Program-made: the position numbers and the translations under genes
Assembly (NCBI RefSeq): GCF_019320115.1
Contig: NC_089585.1
Location: 145,097,769-145,161,768, forward strand
DNA length: 64,000 nt
Direction of reading: 5' to 3'
Source of the DNA: Miscanthus floridulus
Taxonomy: Eukaryota; Streptophyta; Magnoliopsida; Poales; Poaceae
In this document: positions 21,118 to 31,047 of the stretch, one piece after another
Layout: every line of letters begins with the position of its first letter
Numbering within the stretch: position 1 is the stretch's first letter
The notes under the pieces: model-generated
Seen by the model: only the letters and a program-made list of their open reading frames with translations
Databases searched by the model: none
Told to the model about the DNA's origin: nothing

Positions 21118-22389
21118 CTATATTGACGCTAGAAATTCTAGAAACTTTTCTAACAAGTAATCTTCTGATTCCCAAGTAGCTTCCTCTTCTGAATGTTGAT
21201 TCCATTATATTTTATAGAACTTGATTGTCCGTCTTCGAGTAACACGATCTTTCTGATCTAACACTCGGATAGGATATTCGGAATAAGTTAAATCCGGTTC
21301 TAGTTCCACTCCTTCAACTTCAACATTCTATTCAGGCACTCGAAGACATTTCTTTAATTGAGAAACATGGAACACATCATGCACAGCTACGAGATGTTCA
21401 GGTAACTTCAAGCGATATGCCACTTTTCCATACCTCTCCAAAATTTGATATGGTCCAATATATCGGGGTGCCAACTTTCCTTTAACACCAAAATGGGTAA
21501 CTCCCTTCATTGGTGATACTTTCAGATATACAAAATCTCCTTTGTTAAATACCAATGGTCTCCGTCTTCTGTCCGCATAACTCTTTTGGCGGGACTGAGC
21601 TATCTTCAAATTATTCTGTATTTGCCTAACCTTGTCTTCTGTTTCTTTCACAAGGTCAACTCTAAAGAACCTTCTCTCTCCCGGCTCAGACCAACTCAGT
21701 GATGTTCTGCATCTACGACCATAGAGTGCTTCAAATGGAGCCATTCTAATGCTTTCCTGATAACTATTGTTGTATGAGAACTCAGCCAAAGGTAAGCACT
21801 CATCCCACTTATTGGAATAGTTAAGGACACAACATCTTAACATGTCTTCAAGTACTTGATTGACTCTTTCAGTCTGCCCATCAGTCTGCGGATGATAAGC
21901 TGTACTATACAGAAGTTTGGTACCTAACGAAGCATGTAAGTGTTTCCAAAAGCTGGAGACAAACTATGTACCCCTATCTGACACTATAGTTTTTGGTACC
22001 CCATGCAAACTCATGATTCTTGCTAAGTACATCTTGGCATATTGGATCGTGGGATATATTGTCTTGACTGGAAGAAAATGTGCTGACTTAGTGAGTCGAT
22101 CTACAATAACCCACACTGAGTCAAATCCCTTTGATGTCTTGGGTAGACTAACAATAAAATCCATACTTATGTCCTCCCACTTCCAAGATGGAATAGGCAA
22201 TGGTTGTAATTCACCAGCAGACCTCAAATGTATAGCTTTCACCTTTTGACAAGTATCACACTTTGCTATATATCTAGCAATTTCTATTTTCATTTTAGTC
22301 CACCAGAATCTTTGCTTCAAATCATGGTACATCTTGTTGCTTTCCGGATGGATAAATAACCTAGTAGCATGTGCCTCATCTAGAATTGA
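21118..22389 (-). pseudogene. Tekay pol, integrase and chromodomain portion
   Basis: This is the C-terminal half of the polyprotein, which would insert cDNA into chromatin. From 22389 downward: an integrase zinc-binding segment (CDTCQKVKA), the catalytic core (MDFIVSLP, then SDRGT; the third acidic residue lies in a broken stretch), the frame at 21843-21328 with EFSYNNSYQ and KLAPRYIGPYQI (the GPY/F-type region), then DVFHVSQLKKCLRVPE. A stop follows that motif. Past it the same frame gives a chromodomain-like sequence (EYPIRVLDQ, then FYKIQWNQHSEEEATWE) up to the final stop at 21118-21120. Chromodomains of this type are thought to read histone marks and steer integration. Confidence 0.85.
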
Positions 22390-24817
22390 TGTAACACCCT
22401 AAAATTTGAATTCTTTTTAAAATAGTAAATTTGATTTAAATATGCAAATATATGTGCAATTCAAATTAGGAAATAATATTTCTTTTATGAAAATTAAAAG
22501 AAAATACAAGAATAGAAACATGTTGATGCATTCATGCTATTGCGCATTTATTTCGGTGACGGGTGGTTTTGTTCAAATGCTAAAAGATTTTAAAAACCTT
22601 TTGAAAATGAGTTTGAAAATTTTATTTATAAAAAGAAAAAGGAAATTTCCTTCCATTCCCTCCCTTCCTCAGTTTCGGCCCGCAGGCCTTTCTTTCCGCG
22701 GCCCAGCACCAGCCCCAGCCCAGCTCGCCTCCCCTTTTCCCGCTCGGCCCAGCTTCGCGCCAGCAGCCCAGCCGCGCGCTCCGCGCTGGCCTAGCCACGC
22801 GCGGCCCAGCAACTGCCGCGTCAGCCCCGCCAGCCCAGCTCAGGCAACTGCCGTCGCCGCGTGCCTTCGCCCCGCGCCCAGTCGCTGACCGCTTGGCCCC
22901 GGCCGTCAGAGCCTTCCCCCACCTCCGCGCGACCTGCAACCGCAGTGGCGGACGAGCCGCAACCGCGCCCGCTCCTCGCGCATCGTGGGCGCGTCGCCCG
23001 CTCCTCGGCCTCTTTTTAAGAGCCGAGCCCCTCCCGCGCGTCCCTCTCTCGCTCCCCGCTCCAATTTCGCCCCCGCTCACGCACCGGAGGCCCTAGCAAC
23101 CATCGCTCCGAAGGCCGCCGACCTCACCTCCGCGCGGCAGCCGTCCCCGAGCTGTCTCCGCCTCCATTCTTCCCCGCGGTGAGAACCCCTTCCTCCCCTC
23201 TTTCTCCCCATGCAGTTCATTTTGCGTTTCGTGGCTTATAGCGCCCAATCCGTGAGGATCGTGAGCTCTAGGCCGCCGGCCATGGCAACCTCCACCTCAG
23301 CCGCACCCTCCGGCCACTCTCTCGGCCCAGGCGAGTTCGCCGCACCCCCCCTCTCTTCCCCGGTGCCGTCGGTTGGGCACACCGTGGCCCGTAGGCCGAA
23401 TCCCGCTCACGCCAGCCTGTTCTCGCCGCCGGCAATGGTGCGCCGCCGTGGCTGCTACTGTGCTCGGCCAGACTCCCTCTCTCTCCCTCCCTGATCTTAC
23501 CCGTGCCGCCCGATCTTGATCCAACGGCACATGTAGGCCGATACCCCTTCGCGGGTGGTTTTGTTAAAGAGCCCTCCTGTTTTCGCGTAATTGAACCCAC
23601 AGCCCAAAGCGTATTCCCCGAATGCGCAAACCCGTTTGGAAAGCGTAAACTTCACTGTTTAAATCAAAAGTACACTTTCAGTATTTACAGAAATGCCATT
23701 CGAACTGTTTTGCTTATAAAATTGTCGTTTTAACTCCGAATTGATCCATTCAAATCGCGTTAGCTTCGTAATTTCATAAGCTACATGTTGGAGCTACTGT
23801 TAGTCAAGTTTGGAACTTTTTAATTTCATGATTAGATTTAATTAAATATAGGGCTATAGGAAAACCCGTTTTAATCATAACTTTCGCATTTTAGCTCTGT
23901 TTTTCGTGAACTTCGCGTTGATGTGATCGTAGCGAAACGTAGATTAGTTTTACAAACATTTTATCTTGATTTCAATACTGTTGGTGTACTATTCTAATGA
24001 TAGGAATGTTTGCTTTGCATGAATGCTTTTGGAATGTTGTATGTTGCCGTGTTGGTCGCGTTCAGACGGTGAGGAAAACGTTGGAGACCAAGAACTCTTC
24101 GACGACCAGCAGGACCAGCACGAGTTTGTGAACCAAGGCAAGTATAACATGGGCCGTCCTTGATGTCCTATCTCACTCTAATCAATTACTCATTTGCATG
24201 TGTCTAATTTTGATACCCGTAAGGACATCCTAGTGATTGTTATCCTGTTTCTTGTCTCCTATGGGTTAAATGCATATGGGTAGACTGCTAGTGCTCTAAC
24301 TGAACTTGATATACATATTGATGAAGGATACTATGGAACAAAGTGAGTAACATGAATTATAACAACTGTTCCATAGGGCGAAAGTGCAAATGACCTTTGT
24401 TCATGTTGCTCCCGGCCCTCCATAAGGACTTATTGTCGGCAAAAGATGGGACTGACAGTGCAACCGGGAGAGTCAGATGGCTCTGACTTTAGCTCAGTAA
24501 TAGGACTTTACACTTGTTTATTTTCTTTACTTGGATAAAAATCCCGGATGGGTAACAGATGACAACGGGTATGAGGATTTCCCCGAGGATTATTAGGCTT
24601 GTGGTCAACCAGTTGACCTTCCCTATGATGACGGCCACGAGAGTTTATTATCTTTTTATTATTCCGCTGTGATGTATAAGACTAAGTTTTATTATAACTC
24701 TGATGTATGAGACACCGTGATGATACTATTGTAATTTGTCAGCTTGTGTGTGTGATTGTTTCCTGGGCACACACGAGTTTTGTGCATTCAATTTTATCCT
24801 TAAAATTGGGTGTGACA
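22390..24817 (+). repeat. 5' LTR of the + strand Tekay element (2428 bp, internally deleted)
   Basis: TGTAACACCC...GTGTGACA. It matches the 3' LTR except for the lack of about 575 bp after TAATAGGAC (about 24505), which the 3' LTR has at about 33163-33740. The middle (22660-23500) is GC-rich with open but unsupported frames that recur in the 3' LTR only because the LTR is duplicated. CTTTTTAAGAGCC near 23009 may be the TATA region. Confidence 0.93.
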
Positions 24818-24820
24818 AAT

Positions 24821-24832
24821 TGGTATCAGAGC
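24821..24832 (+). other. Primer-binding site (initiator Met-tRNA type) of the + strand Tekay element
   Basis: TGGTATCAGAGC, three bases after the 5' LTR end. This is the usual primer site for Tekay/Del chromoviruses. Confidence 0.92.
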
Positions 24833-25011
24833 CGTGTTGACTGTAGGACGCAAGCCTAGTTAGAAAATTGTCGTTTTAGCAGCTTTGCTCCTCTGGTTTC
24901 TTGCTTACTGACTTATCCTTGTTATTTTATTAAAACATTTATGCTTTTCATACCTTAATCTATTATTTAAAATTTGTTGATTCTAATTTCTATCTCACTT
25001 TAAATCTATAG

Positions 25012-25860
25012 ATGTCTCATAATCCGAAGACTGCTCGACTCAGCACCGCCGGCTATCGTGCCATGTTCACCCCGCGTGCCCCACCGGCGGAGAGGGAGAT
25101 TGTGATCATCTCCGATGACGAGGAGATGGCTACACCGACGCCTACACCTACTCCTACACCAGTCGCCGTGCCCGTCTACCCTGTGGTAGCTACACCTGAG
25201 GAGTCGACGGCTACTTCCCCTACACCTGCACCCTCCCCAGCTGCCCCTGTGGAGGACGATGAGATTGGCTGGAAGTGCAAGTACTACTTCAAGCCAGCTC
25301 CAGAGACAGCCTACTACCACACTCTCCTCACCCACGTGCTGGATGACTACTTCCCCGACTTGCACGCCTCCATCAGCTACCACTGCGCTGAGTACAAGCA
25401 CCCACTGGAGGCTACCTTCTAGAAGGTAGAGCTGGTGGTCACCGCATGGAATGATATCATCAATGGACATGAGGTGGAGACTGTCCACAGTGCCCCTGCC
25501 AGGAGAGCCCATACTTTGGATGGCTTGGAGGATGCAGCACAGAATGCCTACATCCACTACCATGGTCATCGCTTCGAGGCCATGAGGGAGGATCGCTTCA
25601 GGTTCCTTCCTCGAAATGATCATGAGGGTGTTTGGTAGGTTTTGGCTCCACCAGAGAATGACCCAACTCTGGAGGCAACGGTGCAGCATGTCCACGCTAT
25701 GCAGGGAGTGGATAATGAGGTCAAAGGAGAACTGCGTGCATCTCAGAGGGCGCAGAGACGTCTTCAGAAACAAGTGGATGAACTTCGAGCATAGCTGGGA
25801 CAGCCTTCCATCTACAAGAAGAAGCACCGTTCCTTCACCATGATTGACACCGCTCCATAG
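25012..25860 (+). pseudogene. Extra ORF upstream of gag in the + strand Tekay element; H3-tail-like N-terminus
   Basis: One reading frame of 282 codons, ATG at 25012 to TAG at 25858-25860, with three internal TAG codons (25420-25422, 25636-25638 and near 25795), each explainable as CAG-to-TAG. Product in order: an N-terminus MSHNPKTARLSTAGYRA resembling a degraded histone H3 tail (TAR.ST.G core); an acidic patch (ISDDEE); a Pro/Thr-rich linker with a TPTP run; a globular-looking part rich in aromatic residues and His (GWKCKYYFK, YYHTLLTHVLDDYF); then a charged helical, probably coiled-coil C-terminus (QRAQRRLQKQVDELRA). No enzymatic motif and no known family name. It lies 180 bp after the primer site and 686 bp before gag, where Tekay-like elements are normally described as starting directly with gag. 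Confidence 0.7.
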
Positions 25861-26546
25861 GTGTTAGGTGCCTTGATCTAGATTATCATGTTGTTAGTTC
25901 GTGTCCTTATTTAGTCTTGATGGTCTTGTGAACTTGGTTGATTAGATGTTTGATTTGTGAACTTGGTTGATTTGGTATTTTGCTTGGTTGCTGGAAGTTT
26001 GTGGGCATGTCCACAACTTCCTTAGATTGGAACTTTAAATTTAGAATGAAATCTTAATGCAGAAGTATCATTTTATCTTATCTCTGCTGTGCTGATTTCT
26101 GGAGCAGCCTGTGTTCTTTATCTGGTAACTCGAAATCTGGGATGATAAAAATTCTGAAATTTTTGTGGAGATAACTAGACCTCTGTATCTTTCAAGTATC
26201 TTTGGAATCACGTCAATAGCCATTCAGGTTTGGGAGATCTAATTGGCACAAGTTGATGTTCCTGCGCTGTCTGGAACTCAGAACAGTTTCGGTTTAGCTC
26301 TATTTTTGACTATGTGCGAGTTCGAATCTGTAAAAGTGGTCTAAATGAAAGTTGTAGCTGATGTCCTAAGCTTTCTAACGAATCTTGGTGCACCTCTGTT
26401 GGATCTCGGAAACTTGAGTTATAACAGTTTTACTAAACTGCTGAAATTGAATCTTGCCCAGAAAATTTTCAGTATTGTTTCTTATCTTTTGTAAGCTCTC
26501 TATAATTGGAAAAATCTCTAAATTTTGCACATTTGTTGGAAAACAG
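25861..26546 (+). other. Spacer between the extra ORF and gag
   Basis: AT-rich, non-coding. Repeated TTG(T/A)GAACTTGGTTGATT segments lie near 25928 and 25957. Such a leader could hold the packaging signal or an intron letting both ORFs be expressed, but I see no decisive splice signals. Confidence 0.5.
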
Positions 26547-27617
26547 ATGGCCGCAAGAGGAGGAAGAGGCAGAGGCCGTGGTCGTGGGCGTGATGCTCTT
26601 ATGAATCCACCACCGCCACCTGTGACCATGGAGCAGATATTGGGAATGCAAGCGCAGCTGATGCAAGCTATGATGCAGCGCTTGGACAATAAACCTGCAA
26701 GAGGTCCATCGCCTGTCCAGGTTAGAGATAAGCATGGAGAGTTTATGAAAGGTCGTTCACCGGTGTTCACACATGCCACAGACCCTATGGAGGCCGATGA
26801 TTGGTTGCGTGCTGTGGAGAAACAACTGAACATAACACAATGCAACGACCTGGAGAAGGTGTTGTACGCTTCCGGGCAACTCCAAGGAGCTGCTCAGGAT
26901 TGGTGGGAATCATTTCAGTTTGGACGTCCCAACAATGCTCCTGATATCACTTGGCAGGAATTTAAGGACAGTTTCCGATCATACCATATTCCTGATGGAC
27001 TAGTGGAACTGAAGCAGGAAGAATTCAGATCTCTCAAGCAAGGATCAATGACTGTGGCGGAATATCGGGACAAGTTCGCACAACTATCTCGCTACGCTCC
27101 TAATGATGTGGCAGATGACAAGGATAAGCAACGCCGTTTCCTCAAGGGACTCTATGATGGACTACAGCTCCAGCTGATGTCTAATACTTATCCTAACTTC
27201 CAGTCTTTGGTGAATCGCGCAATCGTGATTGATGATAAGCGCAAGGAGATGGAAGCTAAGAAGAGAAGGCTCCAAGGGCAAGCTTCTGGAAGCAACACTC
27301 GCCCACGTGCTTATCCCCAGCAAGGATTCCAGCAGAGGAATCAAGGACCAACTCATCAGGGAAACCGTGGTCAGTATCCTCAGCGGAACCAGTTCCAGCA
27401 ACGCCCTCAGTATCAGCAACAGTTTGGAAATCAGCGTCCTCCGCAACAGACTAGCAATCCCGCAACACGCCAGGGAGTGCCTAACAATGCTCCTGTGAAG
27501 AGTGGTGCACCCAACAATCCCAATGCTTGTTACCGATGTGGAGAAGTAGGTCACTATGCTCATCAGTGTCCTAAGAAGCAGAACCAGCAAGCACCTCAGA
27601 ACCAGGCCAACAATTAG
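26547..27617 (+). pseudogene. Tekay gag (capsid/nucleocapsid), nearly intact
   Basis: A 356-residue open frame. I chose ATG at 26547 (MAARGGRGRGRGRGRD) because the earlier frame opening at 26454 is a TTG. Structure: an RG-rich N-terminus, a retrotransposon gag domain (about residues 70-200; ADDWLRAVEKQL, then QGAAQDWWESF and YRDKFAQLSRYAP), a Gln-rich linker, and a CCHC zinc knuckle CYRCGEVGHYAHQC near the end. It ends in TAG at 27615-27617, and pol follows in the same frame. Related elements have gag and pol fused, so this stop may be a mutation (CAG to TAG); programmed readthrough is less likely. Confidence 0.85.
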
Positions 27618-30600
27618 AAGTTCAACGCCCGACCACCTCTCACAGCGAAGGTGAACTATGTGTCATCTGATGCAGCTCAGGAGACGCCTGAGGTCATGTT
27701 GGGTACGTTCAGTGTCAACTCTATTTCTGCTACCGTACTTTTTGATTCTAGTGCTTCGCATTCTTTTATCTCCCAAGCTTTTGTTAGAATGCATAGCATA
27801 CCTTTGTGTGCCATGAAAAACCCAATACTAGTGAATTCCCCGGGAGGTAGTATGCCCGCTTCTTATTGGAGCCCCTCAACTAGCATTTCCTTAAGGGGGG
27901 TAGACTTCAAGGTGAAGCCTATTGTGTTGAGAACAGCGGGAATTGACCTTATCCTGGGAATGGATTGGATGAAACAACACCGGGCAGTGATTCAGTGTCA
28001 GGAGAAATCTATGGTTGTGACATCACTCAATGGGGATAGAATCTGTGTAGAAGTAGTAGTGCAAGCTCAGCCTATAGCCACAGTGAATCAGCTAGATGGT
28101 GAAATCAATGAACAAGATCGTGTCGTGGAGGAATTTCCGGATGTCTTCCCCGATGACTTGCTAGGTATGACACCTGACCGAGACATTGAATTCATTATTG
28201 AATTATTACCTGAAACTGCACCAATAGCTAAACGTCCATATAGAATGGGAGTTAATGAATTAGAAGAGCTTAAGAAACAACTAAAAGAGTTGCAAGAAAA
28301 AGGTTTCATACGCCCTAGTTCTTCCCCATGGGGGGCACCTGTGATCTTTGTGGATAAGAAGGATGGTAGTCAACGGATGTGTGTGGATTACCGCTCACTT
28401 AATGAGGTTACCATCAAGAATAAATACCCTTTGCCTAGGATAGATGATTTGTTTGATCAGTTGAGAGGAGCTCATGTGTTCTCCAAGATTAATCTTTGAT
28501 CTGGTTATCATCAGCTTAAGATTCAGAACTCGGATATACCCAAGACAGCATTCACTACACGGTATGGATTATATGAGTACACCGTTATGTCTTTTGGATT
28601 GACCAATGCACCTGCATACTTCATGTATTTGATGAATAAGGTGTTCATGGAGTTTTTGGATAAATTTGTGGCAGTATTCATAGATGACATACTAATATTC
28701 TCCAAGACTGAAGAAGAACATGCGGAACACATAAGGACGGTCTTGCAAAAACTTAGAGAGCATAAGTTGTACGCTAAGCGGAGCAAGTGTGAGTTTTGGT
28801 TAAAGGAAGTCTCTTTTCTAGGTCATGTTGTCTCCAATGGTGGTATAGCAGTGGATCCAGGCAAAGTGCAGGATGTACTGAATTGGAAACCACCAACTAC
28901 TGTAAGTGAGATTCGTAGCTTTTTGGGATTGGCTGGTTATTACCGAAGGTTCATTGAAGGCTTTTCCAAGCTAGCCAAGCCTATGACAGCTTTGTTGGAA
29001 AAGAATGCTAGGTATGTATGGTCGGATAAATGCCAGGCAAACTTTGAAGAGCTAAAGAAGAGATTGACTATAGCTCCAGTATTAATTTTGCCCGATTTAA
29101 ACAAGAACTTCTCTATATATTGTGATGCATCCTATTTGGGTCTCGGATGTGTGCTTATGCAAGAAGGAAGAGTGGTTGCATATGCATCCAGACAACTAAG
29201 GAAGCATGAGTTGAATTATCCTACTCATGACTTGGAATTGGCAGCTGTGGTTCATGCTTTGAAGATCTAGAGACATTATCTGATTGGACATAAGAGTGAT
29301 ATCTATACTGATCATAAGAGTTTGAAGTATATCTTCACCCAATCAAATCTGAATCTAAGACAACGTCGTTGGTTGGAATTGATCAAAGACTATGATTTGG
29401 AAGTGCATTATCACCCGGGAAAGGCAAACGTCGTAGCTGATGCACTTAGCAGAAAGAGCTATGCCAATGGAATTTAGACAACATCTATGTCAGCAGAGTT
29501 GTGTGCTGAAATGGAGTATCTCAACTTGAGCCTGGTCACTAATGCAATGGAATTGGTAATAGAGCCTACACTGGAGCAGGAGATACGCAAAGGTCAATTG
29601 GAGGATGAAAAACTTAAAGAGATAGCAGAGAATGTAGTGCTTGGAAAGGCACCCGGATTCAGAATGGATGAGAATGGAACTCTTTGGTTTGGGAAACGGA
29701 TATGTGTACCGGAAGTGAAAGCTATCCGTGATGCAATTCTACAAGAGGCTCATGAGTCTGCTTATTCTATACATCCTAGAAGTACCAAGATGTACTTGGA
29801 TCTCAAAGAAAAGTATTGGTGGTATGGTTTGAAGAGAGATGTGGCAGAATATGTGGCTTTGTGTGACACTTGTCAAAGAGTGAAAGCTGAGCATCAAAGA
29901 CCTGCAGGGTTACTACAACCAATGAAGATCCCTGAATGGAAATGGAAAGAAGTTGGCATGGATTTTATTGTAGGATTACCCCGCACTCAAAGAGGTTATG
30001 ATTCAATATGGGTAATAGTGGATCGACTCACCAAGGTCGCTCACTTTTTACCAGTCAAGACTACTTATAATGGTGCAAGATTAGCAGAGTTATACATGGA
30101 ACGAATAGTGTGCTTACATGGTGTTCCCAAGAAAATTGTGTCGGATAGAGGCACCCAATTTACATCGCAATTCTGGCATAAAGTACATAGATCTTTGGGA
30201 ATAAAGTTGAATTTTAGTTCTGCTTACCACCCGCAAACCGATGGACGGACTGAAAGGATCAACCAGATTTTGGAAGATATGTTGAGAGCCTGTGCACTTC
30301 AGTATGGTGATAGTTGGGATAAGAGTCTGCCTTACGCAGAGTTCTCATACAACAACAGTTATCAAAAGAGCCTCAAGATGGCACCTTTCGAGGCGTTGTA
30401 TGGACGTAAGTGTAGAACACCTTTGTTCTGGAATCAGACTGGAGAAACCCAAGTGTTTGGTCCCGATGTCCTTAGAGACGCAGAAGAACAAGTAAGAATG
30501 ATTAGAGACAATTTGAGAGTGGCTCAGTCTCGACAGAAGAGTTACGCTGATACCCGCAGAAGAGAGCTAACTTTCGAGATTGGTGATTATGTGTACCTGA

Positions 30601-30998
30601 AAGTGTCACCAATGAGAAGTGTGAGAAGATTCAATATGAAGGGAAAGTTAGCACCAAGGTATATAGGACCTTTTAAGATCCTAGAGAGACGGGGAGAAGT
30701 AGCTTATCAGTTGGAACTACTTGAGAGCTTGTCCGGTGTGCACGACGTGTTCCATGTTTCCTAGTTGAAAAAGTGTCTGAGGGTACCAGAAGAACAAATT
30801 CCTTTGGAAGAACTTGTTGTCAAGGAAGATCTTACTTATGAAGAGTATCCGATAAAGATCTTGGAAACTGCCGAAAGAGTTACGAGAAGCCGAACAGTAA
30901 AGATGTGCAAGGTACAGTGGAATCGTTATACAGAGGATGAGGCTACTTGGGAAAGAGAAGAGGATCTGAGAAAGACTTATCCCCAACTGTTTGAGTAA
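27618..30998 (+). pseudogene. Tekay pol: protease, reverse transcriptase, RNase H, integrase, chromodomain; broken by stops
   Basis: One frame throughout. Protease with [10 protein letters not shown], where the usual DSG is DSS (Ser codon 27750-27752; GGT to AGT); reverse transcriptase with [10 protein letters not shown] near 28678; RNase H with YCDAS and a DHKSL segment; integrase with CDTCQ, GMDFIVGLP, SDRGTQF and HPQTDGRTERIN; the KLAPRYIGPF region; and a C-terminal chromodomain (EEYPIKILE, then KVQWNRYTEDEATWE, 30830-30980). Stops: 28497-28499 (TGA where related proteins have Arg), 29268-29270 (TAG for Trp), 29475-29477 (TAG), 30762-30764 (TAG for Gln in DVFHVSQLKK). No frameshifts. It would make cDNA and integrate it; as it stands it cannot be produced whole. 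Confidence 0.92.
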
Positions 30999-31032
30999 GC
31001 AATCACCCGAATCTCGAGGACGAGATTCATCT

Positions 31033-31047
31033 TAAGGGGGGTAGAAT
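31033..31047 (+). other. Polypurine tract of the + strand Tekay element
   Basis: TAAGGGGGGTAGAAT directly before the 3' LTR (31048). It follows pol by about 35 bases. Confidence 0.9.

Noticed and set aside
22442..23733. Several open frames that recur at 31100-32392
   Set aside because: They recur only because the LTR is duplicated; GC-rich LTR sequence without domains.
25006..25827. 273-codon minus-strand frame opposite the extra ORF
   Set aside because: Shadow of the + strand frame: the sense frame has the ATG, a coherent layout and stops explained by CAG decay.
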